Shown: positions 36,865 through 45,225 of the stretch, one piece after another | Layout of the letters: the number at the start of each line of letters is the position of its first letter | Numbering within the stretch: position 1 is the first letter of the stretch | Origin: Nocardioides sp. Soil797 | GTDB lineage: Bacteria; Actinomycetota; Actinomycetes; Propionibacteriales; Nocardioidaceae | Assembly: GCA_001429555.1 (NCBI GenBank) | Contig: LMSR01000016.1 | Span: forward strand, 189,384 to 253,383 | Length of the DNA stretch: 64,000 nucleotides | Reading direction: 5' to 3' | Position numbers and translations under genes: made by a program | Notes under the pieces: generated by a model | Told to the model about the DNA's origin: nothing | What the model saw: only the letters and a program-made list of their open reading frames with translations | Databases searched by the model: none

Positions 36865-37598
36865 ACCCGCGGATCACGCTCGCGGTCACCGGCCGAGTGC
36901 TCACCCAGCTCCGCCGGGACCCGCGCACCCTGGTCATGCTGCTGGTGCTGCCCTGCCTGCTGATCACCCTGCTGTGGTGGATGTTCGACGACCTGCCCGG
37001 CAACACCTTCAACGAGCTCGGGCCGGGCCTCCTGGCGATCTTCCCGTTCATCATCATGTTCCTGGTGACGAGTGTGACCACGCTGCGCGAGCGCGGCAGT
37101 GGCACACTCGAACGCCTGCTCTCGATGCCGATGGGCAAGGGTGACTTCCTGGTCGGCTATGCACTCGCCTTCGCACTCGTCGCCGTCGTGCAGTCGGTGC
37201 TGGCCGTTGCGCTCAGCGTCGGCCTGCTCGACCTCACCATCCAGGGCCCGGTGTGGCTGTTGACCGTGGTCGCGGTGGCCGACGCAGTGCTGGGCACGGC
37301 ACTCGGGCTCTTCGTCAGTGCCTTCGCCAACACCGAGTTCCAGGCCGTGCAGTTCATGCCGGCCCTCGTCATTCCGCAGATCCTGCTGTGTGGCCTCTTC
37401 GTCAAGCGCGAGCTGCTGCCAGGGGTGCTCGAGGTGATCAGCGACTGCCTGCCGCTATCCTATGCCACCGATGCGATGACACACCTGACCACCAGCTCCT
37501 CGACGGCAGAGGTGTGGCAGGACCTGGCCGTCGTGGCCGCGTTCGCGGTCGCCGCTCTCGCCCTGGGCGCGATGACCCTGCGGCGTCGTACGCCGTAG
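36861..37598 (+). CDS. ABC-2 type transporter permease
   Basis: A 245-residue integral membrane protein with six hydrophobic segments. The first is LVMLLVLPCLLITLLWWMFD; the others lie at about 52-72, 100-122, 130-150, 166-190 and 215-240. It shows the ABC-2 signatures TLRERGSGTLERLLSMP (about residues 75-91) and FVSAFANTEFQAVQFMPALVIPQILLCG (key part FANTEFQAVQFMP), as in DrrB-like exporters. It pairs with the preceding ATPase. Confidence 0.93.
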   Translation: MNPRITLAVTGRVLTQLRRDPRTLVMLLVLPCLLITLLWWMFDDLPGNTFNELGPGLLAIFPFIIMFLVTSVTTLRERGSGTLERLLSMPMGKGDFLVGYALAFALVAVVQSVLAVALSVGLLDLTIQGPVWLLTVVAVADAVLGTALGLFVSAFANTEFQAVQFMPALVIPQILLCGLFVKRELLPGVLEVISDCLPLSYATDAMTHLTTSSSTAEVWQDLAVVAAFAVAALALGAMTLRRRTP

Positions 37599-37650
37599 CC
37601 GTGCGCCCCGCGTGCCGGCGTGATGCGCAGCCAGGGTTGACCTCAGGGGT

Positions 37651-38637
37651 TCAGCGGTGCAGCTCCCGCAGGGCCACGCGTTGCCAGGCAGGATCGCCGT
37701 CCGTGTCACTGGTCCCTCCGCCGGGGCGGAGGTCGACGAAGGGCCGGCTGGTGCCCGACTTCGACGACGATGCCTCGACGACCAGCTCCGCGACGTCCTC
37801 CTGGTCGGTGAAGCGGAGCAGCGCACGCACGGTCGGCCACAACTGCTGGCGATGCCTGGCGAGACTCGGTGTGGGTGTGCGAAGGGTCGGGACGTCCAGG
37901 TGGACGTAGAGAGTGGCGCCTTCCTCCTCGTCGGCGAGCGACACGGTGATCGGGGTGGGCCCGTCAGCGAGCGCGGTGTCGAGCCGAGCCCAGCCGCGCA
38001 GGAGGGAGTCGTCCAAGGCTTCCGCCGGCGCGCTCAGTGACCAACCACCCGCGCGGGGGTCCGTGGAGTCGGGGGTGTTGCTGCGCACGAGGACCGTTGC
38101 CCCGTCGAGTCCGTCGGCACCGACCAGCTCCTCGGCGGTCGTCGCCACCGACTCGTACGTCGGCTCCGGTGGACGCACGGTGACCCGCTCGCTCGACACG
38201 ATGATCGAGGCGTCGGACACGGCTCCGGTTGCCCCGACCACCCACCGGGCGCGCTGCACCGCGTCGACCGCGGCATCGACCTCCGTCTCGACCAGAGCGA
38301 GTCCGTCCGACTCGGCCAGCCAGACCGATCCGCCGTAGGTGTGCAGGTCGTCGTCGAAGTCGGCGTACGCCTGCTCGACCTGCGTGATCGCCGTCGCCAC
38401 GTCGTCGACCGATGCGGACGACTCCATCTTCACCTCAGCCGTGGTGAAGAAGGACTCGGTGTCGATCTCGTCCGTCGCGACCGTGGCCTCGTCGACCCCG
38501 GCCAGGCCCTCGAGCCGGTGCTCCAACTCCTGCTCGGGTGTCCGTGGCTCGGACGACTCATCGTTCCCGGAGCAGCCGGTGACCGTGAGCAGCAGGGCAG
38601 CGAAGAGTGCCACGGCGGGCCGACTTCTGAGCGACAT
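37651..38637 (-). CDS. Lipoprotein, unknown function
   Basis: A 328-residue secreted lipoprotein. The signal peptide MSLRSRPAVALFAALLLTVTGC ends in the lipobox LTVTGC (key residue Cys22). The mature part is acidic, opens with a helical SSEPRTPEQELEHRLEGLAG stretch and contains repeated alpha/beta motifs (ESFFTTAEVKMESSASVDD; TVLVRSNTPDS; ITVSLADEEEGATLYVHLD). No conserved domain recognised. It is divergent from the next gene by only 35 bases. Confidence 0.8.
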   Translation of the reverse strand: MSLRSRPAVALFAALLLTVTGCSGNDESSEPRTPEQELEHRLEGLAGVDEATVATDEIDTESFFTTAEVKMESSASVDDVATAITQVEQAYADFDDDLHTYGGSVWLAESDGLALVETEVDAAVDAVQRARWVVGATGAVSDASIIVSSERVTVRPPEPTYESVATTAEELVGADGLDGATVLVRSNTPDSTDPRAGGWSLSAPAEALDDSLLRGWARLDTALADGPTPITVSLADEEEGATLYVHLDVPTLRTPTPSLARHRQQLWPTVRALLRFTDQEDVAELVVEASSSKSGTSRPFVDLRPGGGTSDTDGDPAWQRVALRELHR

Positions 38638-38672
38638 GCCTCCCTTCCTACCCCGTCCGCTGCGATGCACAC

Positions 38673-40502
38673 ATGGTTGAAACCGTCGCTGTTCGGGCAT
38701 GGTGGCGACGTGACCAGCCAGCCACACGAACTGAGAAGCGCGTGCTGAACCCCGAGGCAATGTTCCAGAAGTTGGATTCGGGCAGCCCCGGCGCGCTCCG
38801 AGAACTCGCCGTCGGCCTCTATCGCAGCGCCGAACGGACCGACCGCGTCGCCGACCGCATCTCCCACGCGACCCTGGTGCCGATCTGGGAGGGCCTGATG
38901 GCGCTGACCTACCGGACCGTCGGACAGAACACGTATGTCGCGTCGGCCGGCACCGCATGGCATGTGGCCAGGACGGCCGACTTCGTCGTGGCCACTGCCG
39001 ACACCTATGAGCAGGTCAAGAAGGACGCGCTGCGAACGATCGGATTCTGGCGTCAGCGCCAACCAGATCTCGAGCCGGCCAGCGTTGACCTGCTCAAGCT
39101 GTTGGTCTGCATGAATCTCGCGGTGATCCAGACCGGGTACGACGCGTGGCTCGTGGAGGCCGGCACCTCGCTGCATCACGACGGCGGCAAGGCGTTCGAG
39201 GAGTGGCTCACCAACGGCTTCGAGAAGGAGTACGCGTTCAAGGGCCTGACCGGCGCGACGTCGGGGTCACGCATTCCCGACTCGCTGCTCACCGGCGAGG
39301 ACTACGTGCCGCAGGGCCTGGGCTATGACGACCAGCACGACCTGACCCTGCACTCCTCCTACAAGCACGGAGAGGACGGCAACGACCTCAGCAGGATGAC
39401 GATCATCAACAACGCAACCGGCCGGGAGGAGAACACCGTGCAGCTCGGCGGGACCAAGCCGTCGGCCGACCCGAACGCCGAGGACATCGACACCGAAATG
39501 CCGCCCACCCACTCCGGTGGCACCGCGGTGTTGGGTGACCGGGTCTTCGTCGTGTCCACCGAGGACATCGACGGCGACGGCGAGAGGGTGCAGCGAAGCT
39601 TCGTCTACGAGTACTCGTTGAAGGATCTCCGCCAAGCAGGCAAGGGCGAGGAGGTCCCGGCTCTGCACAAGACCGAGGTGCCGGCGTCGTCGTACGTCTC
39701 GACTCACAACGGCGAGCTCTACCTCGGCAAGTACGAGAAGTCGGGACCCGGCACGCTCTACCAGGTCAACCCGCAGACCCTGAAGGAGATCACCCGGTTC
39801 TCCACGCCTGCCGGAGTCAACGGAGTCGCCATCCAGGACGACCGCTTCACCTACGCCACCAACGACGGGCGCTACGAGGAAGGGCGGCTCGTCCAGTTGC
39901 CGCGGGACGCGACTGAGAACAACCCCCTCTACGGCACGTTCGGGCCGTGGCAGGGGTCGCTCGACGTCGGCAACCTGCCCGAGGAGGTCTTCTACAACGA
40001 ACGCACCGGGAAGTTCGTCCTCAACTTCGAGTCCGGTGCCGATCCCTACTCGGCCTTCGGGGAGGACACCAAGCACGACAAGCTGGGTGACCTGTGGTCC
40101 CAGACCCACCTCATGGAGATCCCCGTCGAGGCGCTCGGCCCGGCCGGCCCCGGCGGCTACACCGTCGAGCCACCCACGTTGGAGGAGGCCGCTCGCGACT
40201 TCTCGATCGCTTCCGACGAGCTCGACGAGATCTCCGTGGCGATCAAGGGAACCAGCCTCCCGGCCAGCATCCTGGGCGATGTCCCTTCGGCTCCCGGGTA
40301 CGCCGGCAAGGTCGACGCCTACCTCGACCAGGCGGCGGTGCACATTGCCTCGGGGAAGACCTCGACAGGGACAACGTCGCAGGGGCTGCTCAACCAGATG
40401 CGGACCTATGAGGACGTCGACGACGCGGTGTCGGCGGGGCTCACCCCCACCGAGCGGATCCTGGATTTCACCAACAAGCCCCTCGCGCCTCCGACTTCGT
40501 GA
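38673..40502 (+). CDS. Large protein with WXG- and EspC-like ends and beta-rich centre
   Basis: A 609-residue protein with no recognised family. Residues about 36-170 are helical and contain GSPGALRELAVGLYRSAERT and a WEG turn (72-74), recalling WXG100-type type VII secretion substrates. Residues about 190-480 are rich in beta strands with VPQGLGYDD, THNGELYLGKYEKSG and FTYATNDGRYEEG, like a propeller. Residues about 505-590 again form a helical pair with LGDVPSAPGYAGKVDAYLDQ, similar to EspC/DUF2580 proteins. ATG at 38673 lies six bases after a weak TGCGAT; GTG 38742 or ATG 38760 are alternatives. No ESX genes are nearby. Function unknown. Confidence 0.6.
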   Translation: MVETVAVRAWWRRDQPATRTEKRVLNPEAMFQKLDSGSPGALRELAVGLYRSAERTDRVADRISHATLVPIWEGLMALTYRTVGQNTYVASAGTAWHVARTADFVVATADTYEQVKKDALRTIGFWRQRQPDLEPASVDLLKLLVCMNLAVIQTGYDAWLVEAGTSLHHDGGKAFEEWLTNGFEKEYAFKGLTGATSGSRIPDSLLTGEDYVPQGLGYDDQHDLTLHSSYKHGEDGNDLSRMTIINNATGREENTVQLGGTKPSADPNAEDIDTEMPPTHSGGTAVLGDRVFVVSTEDIDGDGERVQRSFVYEYSLKDLRQAGKGEEVPALHKTEVPASSYVSTHNGELYLGKYEKSGPGTLYQVNPQTLKEITRFSTPAGVNGVAIQDDRFTYATNDGRYEEGRLVQLPRDATENNPLYGTFGPWQGSLDVGNLPEEVFYNERTGKFVLNFESGADPYSAFGEDTKHDKLGDLWSQTHLMEIPVEALGPAGPGGYTVEPPTLEEAARDFSIASDELDEISVAIKGTSLPASILGDVPSAPGYAGKVDAYLDQAAVHIASGKTSTGTTSQGLLNQMRTYEDVDDAVSAGLTPTERILDFTNKPLAPPTS

Positions 40503-40574
40503 TCGGGACCGTTCACGGGCTAGCCTGTCTCCGGCCCGGGATCCCGCCGGGTGTACGTCGTACCCGGGAGGACC

Positions 40575-41507
40575 ATGTCCCTGCTCCGCCAGCCCCTGCT
40601 CCTGCTCGCCCGCAGTGAGAGGGTCAAGAAGCTCGTCAGCACGATGCCGGTGTCCGCTGGAATCGTGAGCAGCTACGTCCCCGGAGAGTCCACGGAGTCG
40701 GCAGTCGACGCTTCCGGTGCCCTGGTCGAGGACGGACTCGCGGTCACCCTGGACTTCCTCGGTGAGGACACCCTGGATGCCGCCCAGGCGGACGCCACCG
40801 TGGCGGCGTACCTCGAGGTGCTCCAGCAGCTCTCCGAGCGCGGGCTGGCCCGCCACGCCGAGGTGTCGGTCAAGCTCAGTGCGATCGGCCAGGCGCTGCC
40901 CGGCGGCGACAGGATCGCGCTCGAGAACGCACGCACGATCTGCCGCGCCGCTCGCAACTCCGGCACCACGGTGACCCTCGACATGGAGGACCACACCACC
41001 ACCGACGCGACGCTCCAGACGCTCGCCGAGCTGCGCCAGGACTTCCCGGAGACGGGTGCCGTGCTGCAGGCCTACCTGCGTCGCACGGAGGCGGACTGTC
41101 GTGCACTGGCCCACCAGGGTTCACGGGTCCGGTTGTGCAAGGGCGCCTACAGCGAGCCCGAGTCCGTCGCCTTCCAGGACAAGCTCGACGTCGACAAGTC
41201 CTACGTGCGCTGCCTCAAGGTGCTGCTGCACGGTGGCGGCTATCCGATGATCGCCACCCACGACCCCCGGATGATCGCGATCGCCTCCTCCATCGCGGCC
41301 GACGCCGGGCGCGAGAAGGGCACCTACGAGTTCCAGATGCTCTTCGGCATCCGCCCCGAGGAGCAGAAGCGACTGGCCGGTGCCGGAGAGACCATGCGCG
41401 TCTACGTGCCTTACGGCCAGGAGTGGTACGGCTACCTCATGAGACGTCTCGCGGAGCGACCGCAGAACCTGTCATTCTTCGTGAAGTCGCTGGTCTCCAA
41501 GAAGTAG
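40575..41507 (+). CDS. Proline dehydrogenase
   Basis: A monofunctional 310-residue FAD enzyme that oxidises L-proline to pyrroline-5-carboxylate, feeding electrons to the respiratory chain. TIM-barrel motifs: VSVKLSAIGQALPGG, TVTLDMEDHTTTDATL, GAVLQAYLRRTEADC, RVRLCKGAYSEPE and MRVYVPYGQEWYGYLMRRLAERPQN (key part PYGQEWYGYLMRRLAERP). ATG at 40575 has a GGGAGG site. Its partner P5C dehydrogenase is not in the window; proC follows. Confidence 0.95.
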   Translation: MSLLRQPLLLLARSERVKKLVSTMPVSAGIVSSYVPGESTESAVDASGALVEDGLAVTLDFLGEDTLDAAQADATVAAYLEVLQQLSERGLARHAEVSVKLSAIGQALPGGDRIALENARTICRAARNSGTTVTLDMEDHTTTDATLQTLAELRQDFPETGAVLQAYLRRTEADCRALAHQGSRVRLCKGAYSEPESVAFQDKLDVDKSYVRCLKVLLHGGGYPMIATHDPRMIAIASSIAADAGREKGTYEFQMLFGIRPEEQKRLAGAGETMRVYVPYGQEWYGYLMRRLAERPQNLSFFVKSLVSKK

Positions 41508-41559
41508 TCTCGAGCCAGCTGTCGTCTCCAGCAGCTCTCCAGGAAGTGGGTGCATCCCC

Positions 41560-42363
41560 GTGGCACAGACCGCCATCATCGGCGCCGGAGTCATGGGGGA
41601 GACCCTGCTCTCCGGACTGATCCGGGCCGGTGCCGACCCGGCCACCCTGCTGGTCGGTGAGAAGCGTGCGGCACGCGCCCGTGAGCTCGAGGAGAAGTAC
41701 GCCGTCACGGTGGTCTCCAACGTCGAGTCGGCCGAGAAGGCCGAGACCCTGGCCCTCGTCGTCAAGCCCCAGGACATGGGCACCGTGCTCGACGAGATCA
41801 GCCCCCACCTGCGCCCCGGCCAGCTGGTCGTGTCACTGGCCGCCGGCATCACCACGGCGTTCATCGAGGCACGGATCCCCGACGGGATCGCGGTCGTCCG
41901 GGTCATGCCGAACACACCTGCCCTGGTCGACGAGGGCATGTTCGCGATCTCGCCCGGCTCACACTGCGACGACGAGCACCTCTCCGTGGCCGAGCAGCTG
42001 CTCGGTGCCACCGGACAGGTGCTGCGAATCCCCGAGAAGCAGCAGGACGCGGTCACCGCGATCTCCGGATCCGGACCGGCCTACATCTTCTACGTCGTCG
42101 AGTCGATGGTCGAGGCCGGCGTACACCTCGGCCTGCCCCGCGCCACGGCCACCGAGCTGGTCATCCAGACCCTCTTCGGATCCGCGAAGATGCTGCGTGA
42201 CACCGGCACCCACCCGACCGTGCTGCGCGAGCAGGTCACCTCGCCGGCCGGCACCACCGCGGCCGCGATCCGCGAGCTCGAGGTGCACAAGGTGCGCGCC
42301 GCGTTCCTCTCCGCCATGGAGGCCGCCCGCGACCGCTCCCAGGCCCTCGCCGAAGGCTCCTGA
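41560..42363 (+). CDS. proC: Pyrroline-5-carboxylate reductase
   Basis: Reduces P5C to proline with NAD(P)H, the last step of proline synthesis. The 267-residue protein has the dinucleotide loop AIIGAGVMGETLLSGL (about residues 4-19), LALVVKPQDMG, SLAAGITTAFIE, VVRVMPNTPALVDEGM (about 108-123), AISGSGPAYIFYVVESM (about 167-183) and the C-terminal TSPAGTTAAAIRELE signature. Start GTG at 41560, 52 bases after the proline dehydrogenase stop. Opposite reactions encoded side by side suggest the pair is used for redox or proline balance. Confidence 0.96.
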   Translation: MAQTAIIGAGVMGETLLSGLIRAGADPATLLVGEKRAARARELEEKYAVTVVSNVESAEKAETLALVVKPQDMGTVLDEISPHLRPGQLVVSLAAGITTAFIEARIPDGIAVVRVMPNTPALVDEGMFAISPGSHCDDEHLSVAEQLLGATGQVLRIPEKQQDAVTAISGSGPAYIFYVVESMVEAGVHLGLPRATATELVIQTLFGSAKMLRDTGTHPTVLREQVTSPAGTTAAAIRELEVHKVRAAFLSAMEAARDRSQALAEGS

Positions 42364-42364
42364 C

Positions 42365-42428
42365 GCGAACTGGCGTTCGTTGTTGCGCGAACTGGCAATG
42401 GTTGCGCTTCGAACTGGCAATTCTTGCA
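42365..42428. repeat. Threefold direct repeat between proC and lipoate ligase gene
   Basis: Three imperfect copies of a roughly 21-base unit with the core CGAACTGGC followed by a TTG-containing tail: cores at 42367, 42389 and 42411. They fill a 68-base convergent gap. The middle copy is flanked by GCGC on both sides. Function unknown; possible terminator or protein-binding array. Confidence 0.6.
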
Positions 42429-42431
42429 GTG

Positions 42432-43172
42432 TCAGACGCGGTGGTCGGTGACCATGGCCTCTGCCTCGTCGAGGACGGCGTGCTGGATCGTTGACTCGAC
42501 CAGGCCGAACCGGTCGTCGTAGGCGCCGATGACGGCCTGCTCCAACGTCTCGAGGGGTACGCCGGGTGCTTCCTGCGCGAATGCGCCGACGGAGGCGGGG
42601 TCGAAGTCGACCCCCAGTGCGGCATAGACGCGCGTCAACAGTGGTTGGAGGGCCGGTACGTCGTCGTACGCCACGACGGAGCTGAACAGCCAGGCGTCGC
42701 GCACCATCCGCTGGGCCGTCCCGATCAGCTTCACCGTGCCACGCGCGTTGATCGAGTGGGCGCCCGGGCAGTATTCGCCCGGAACCTCACCGACGCGTGC
42801 GTCGATGCCGAAGTCAGCCAGTACGCCGGCCAGCATCGCGCCGTAGTCCTCGAACCGATGGTCCATCCCACCCAGTGACTCGGCGTCGCGCTGGACGTGG
42901 TCGACGACCAGAGCTGCCGACGTGCAGGCCACGGCACGACCACCCGAGGCTCGGACGACAGGAGTGAAGCCCGCGTCACGGCAGGCCTGTGCCGCATCCG
43001 GGAAACCCGGCCGGTTGGTGTCACGGCGTCCGAACGCGACCATCCGCGTCGGCCGGAAGACCCGCAAGGAACCAGGCGACTCGCCCCTGCTGGCGCCGCG
43101 CAACAGGGCGTGCGAGACGGCCATCTCGAGCGCGGGATCGTCGTCGGTCGCGCGTCCACGGAAGAGCTCCAC
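42432..43172 (-). CDS. Lipoate--protein ligase family protein
   Basis: A 246-residue member of the LplA/LipB/BirA fold. Marks are VVRASGGRAVACTSAALVV (about residues 72-90, the R-x-x-G-G-x-A lipoyl-binding loop), GEYCPGAHSINARGTVKLIG (about 131-150) with the conserved Lys, and AQRMVRDAWLFSSVV. It could attach free lipoate to E2/GcvH proteins or act as an octanoyl transferase; sequence alone does not decide. The start is GTG, six bases after TAGATT on the minus strand. Confidence 0.82.
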   Translation of the reverse strand: MELFRGRATDDDPALEMAVSHALLRGASRGESPGSLRVFRPTRMVAFGRRDTNRPGFPDAAQACRDAGFTPVVRASGGRAVACTSAALVVDHVQRDAESLGGMDHRFEDYGAMLAGVLADFGIDARVGEVPGEYCPGAHSINARGTVKLIGTAQRMVRDAWLFSSVVAYDDVPALQPLLTRVYAALGVDFDPASVGAFAQEAPGVPLETLEQAVIGAYDDRFGLVESTIQHAVLDEAEAMVTDHRV

Positions 43173-43178
43173 TCCAGC

Positions 43179-43184
43179 AATCTA
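43179..43184 (-). promoter_or_regulatory. -10 TAGATT before lipoate ligase-like gene
   Basis: TAGATT ends six bases before the GTG start at 43172, consistent with a leaderless message. Confidence 0.45.
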
Positions 43185-43201
43185 GCGATTGCCGTGGCGA
43201 G

Positions 43202-43870
43202 TCAGTGGATCGAGAGTTCGTCCAGGGACCTGATCCGCGCTCCGTCGTGGCCGGGATGCGCGTCGAACCGATCGAGGAGCACCGCATCCAGGCCGGCGCC
43301 GAGGGCGCCCTCGACATCGATCGGGAGCGAGTCGCCCACCATGGTCACCTGATCTGGTGGGAGCCCGAGCTCCTCGCAGGCGCCGAGGAACGGTCGGGGG
43401 TCGGGCTTGCCGGCCGGGAAGTCCGAACTGGCGAACAGCGGCATCCGCAGATCTGCCAGGCCGACCCGTTCGATCTTGAGTGCCTGCTGTTCACGCGCGC
43501 CGTTGGTCAGGACCCCGACGACCACACCGTCTGCGTGCAGCCGCTCGATCGTCGGTCGGGCGTCGGGAAACGCCCGCCAGTCCATGCGGTAGTGCCTGCG
43601 GTAGTCGTCGAACGCCTCGTCCGCCTCGGCAACGTCGAAGTCTCGGGCGAGGAACTCACGGACCCGCTCACGCCCTTGCTCCTCGAAGGTGATCTCCCGC
43701 GCCTGGTAGCGGCGGTAGTGAAGATCGGAGACCGAGCGCCATCGACTCGAGAGTTGCTCCTCCTCTCCCACCAGCCCCCGCTCCGACGCCCACCGGGCGA
43801 CGGCAGAGCGGGCCGCCGTGCTGTGGTCGAAGAGGGTGTCGTCGAGATCGAACAGCACGGCGCGCATCAC
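43202..43870 (-). CDS. HAD-superfamily hydrolase (YjjG/nucleotidase-like)
   Basis: A 222-residue phosphatase with HAD motif I (LFDLDDTLFDHSTAA), motif II (VGVLTNGAREQQ), motif III Lys (SSDFPAGKPDPRPF) and motif IV (VTMVGDSLPIDVEGALGAG). A helical C1 cap lies between about residues 20 and 90. The substrate is probably a small phosphate such as a nucleotide or sugar phosphate. GTG at 43870 is followed at once by ATG; TAGGAT six bases upstream suggests a leaderless message. Confidence 0.88.
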   Translation of the reverse strand: MMRAVLFDLDDTLFDHSTAARSAVARWASERGLVGEEEQLSSRWRSVSDLHYRRYQAREITFEEQGRERVREFLARDFDVAEADEAFDDYRRHYRMDWRAFPDARPTIERLHADGVVVGVLTNGAREQQALKIERVGLADLRMPLFASSDFPAGKPDPRPFLGACEELGLPPDQVTMVGDSLPIDVEGALGAGLDAVLLDRFDAHPGHDGARIRSLDELSIH

Positions 43871-43876
43871 GTCGTC

Positions 43877-43882
43877 ATCCTA
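43877..43882 (-). promoter_or_regulatory. -10 TAGGAT before HAD gene
   Basis: TAGGAT on the minus strand ends six bases before the GTG at 43870. It gives this gene its own promoter downstream of trpS. Confidence 0.4.
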
Positions 43883-43889
43883 GTGACGC

Positions 43890-44843
43890 TCACGCCAGGC
43901 CCATCGCGGTCCGGGCGGCGGCAAGCACGGGCGCGGTGACCTGACGGCAGGTCTCGGCTCCGGCCTCGAAGACCGAGGAGACGGCGGCGGTGTCGAGGTC
44001 GGCGTACGCCTTCTGGATCGGCTCCAGCTCGGCCACGACCGCGTCCGTCACGGCCGACTTCAGGGCGCCGTACGTCGTGATGCCGTCGGCGGAGCCCCCA
44101 CAGGCGGCAAGGATGTCGAGCAGGTTGGTCACCCCGGGCTTCTCGGCACGATCGGCGCGGACCGCGGTGGCACCGACCTCGGAGTCGGTCACCGCGCGCG
44201 CGATCTTGCGGCGTACGACGTCCGGCGGGTCGAGCAGGTAGATGATGCCCGCCCCGTCGGCGTGGGACTTGCCCATCTTGACGGTCGGGTCCTGCAGGTC
44301 CATCACCCGCGCTCCCGAGGGCGGCGTGACGATCTCCGGGACGGTGAACACCTCGCCGTACAGCCGGTTGAAGCGCAGGGCCAGGTCGCGGGTCAGCTCG
44401 ACGTGTTGGCGCTGGTCGTCGCCGACCGGCACCTGCTCGGGGCGATAGAGCAGGATGTCGGCCGCCATCAGCGCGGGATAGGTGTAGAGGGAGGCACGAG
44501 TCGAAGGCTGGTCGCGCCCCTTCTCCTTGAACTGGATCATCCGGTTCAGCTCACCGGTGTGCACCGTCGACTCGAGCAGGAACGACATCTCGGAGTGTGC
44601 CGGCACCCGGCTCTGCACGAAGAGCGTGCTCGCATCGAGACCGACGGCCAGCAAGAGGCGGGCCATCTCGGCGCTGAGGGATCGCAGGACTGCCGGGTCA
44701 TGGGCCACGGTCAGTGCGTGCAGGTCGGCGATGCCGTAGAAGCAGCGGCCCTCGGACTGCCCGGCGGCCATGGGCCGCAGGGCGCCGAGCAGGTTGCCGA
44801 GGGTCAGGTGGCCGGTGGGCTTGAGCAGGGAGAGCTTGATCAT
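43890..44843 (-). CDS. trpS: Tryptophanyl-tRNA synthetase, attenuator-controlled type
   Basis: Charges tRNA-Trp. The 317-residue class I enzyme has a variant HIGH region GHLTLGN (residues 11-17) and KMGKS (189-193) in place of KMSKS; LYTYPALMAADILLYRPEQVPVGDD (key part YPALMAADILLY) and QHVELTRDLALRFN are typical. KPTGHLTLGN and KMGKS resemble streptomycete TrpRS proteins. ATG at 44843 follows a leader with a Trp-Trp peptide and terminator, the arrangement described for the auxiliary, indolmycin-resistant TrpRS1 of Streptomyces coelicolor. Whether this is the only TrpRS of the cell cannot be told from the window. Confidence 0.93.
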   Translation of the reverse strand: MIKLSLLKPTGHLTLGNLLGALRPMAAGQSEGRCFYGIADLHALTVAHDPAVLRSLSAEMARLLLAVGLDASTLFVQSRVPAHSEMSFLLESTVHTGELNRMIQFKEKGRDQPSTRASLYTYPALMAADILLYRPEQVPVGDDQRQHVELTRDLALRFNRLYGEVFTVPEIVTPPSGARVMDLQDPTVKMGKSHADGAGIIYLLDPPDVVRRKIARAVTDSEVGATAVRADRAEKPGVTNLLDILAACGGSADGITTYGALKSAVTDAVVAELEPIQKAYADLDTAAVSSVFEAGAETCRQVTAPVLAAARTAMGLA

Positions 44844-44890
44844 GGTGACTCCTGGGGTTTGGGCCCACGGGTCGACCGACAAATGCAGAA

Positions 44891-44956
44891 CGGCCGCCCG
44901 GGGGCGGCCGATTTCGAGTGTGCTTCGAGGGTGGTCCGCCGATCAGGCGGGCCACC
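44891..44956 (-). promoter_or_regulatory. Trp attenuator of trpS
   Basis: On the minus strand the first stem spans 44956-44930 (GGTGG-x-CCGCC, loop, GGCGG-x-CCACC) and includes the tandem Trp codons. A GC-rich terminator hairpin lies at 44910-44891 (CGGCCGCCC with GGGCGGCCG) followed by TTCTGCATTT. The GGCGG of the first stem can instead pair with CCGCC of the terminator, giving a classical antiterminator choice. Confidence 0.8.
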
Positions 44957-44981
44957 ACTGGGTCGAGAAGTTCTTCAGCAC
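44943..44981 (-). CDS. trpS leader peptide with tandem Trp
   Basis: A 12-codon reading frame, MLKNFSTQWWPA, starting with GTG. The WW codons sit in the 5' arm of the pause stem and the stop in its loop. Low charged tRNA-Trp would stall the ribosome there and favour antitermination. CACAAT (44993-44988) six bases upstream suggests a leaderless transcript. Confidence 0.78.
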   Translation of the reverse strand: MLKNFSTQWWPA

Positions 44982-44987
44982 GCATCG

Positions 44988-45015
44988 ATTGTGACACACC
45001 CCGGCGGACCGCAAG
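44988..45015 (-). promoter_or_regulatory. Promoter of the trpS leader
   Basis: On the minus strand CTTGCG (45015-45010) and CACAAT (44993-44988) are spaced by 16 bases. The leader GTG starts six bases after the -10. Confidence 0.4.
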
Positions 45016-45225
45016 TACTGACCTCTCGGCGGTCTGTCCTTGACGTCGCGCGACACAATCCCGGACCCTTCGGAGGAGGTCGATCAAATCGACACGCCGA
45101 GACAACAGAACTATTTTCGTGTCCACTCTTCCCCATCAGTCACTTCAGGCCCTATTCTCACGGGAGTGAGGCACGGCTCACGCCTGTGGGGAAGCAGGCG
45201 ACGTGTCCTAAGAAAGTGGTGTGTC

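Noticed and set aside
44844..45000. T-box riboswitch for trpS
   Set aside because: No T-box core sequence or specifier loop; the WW leader peptide and alternative stems explain the region.
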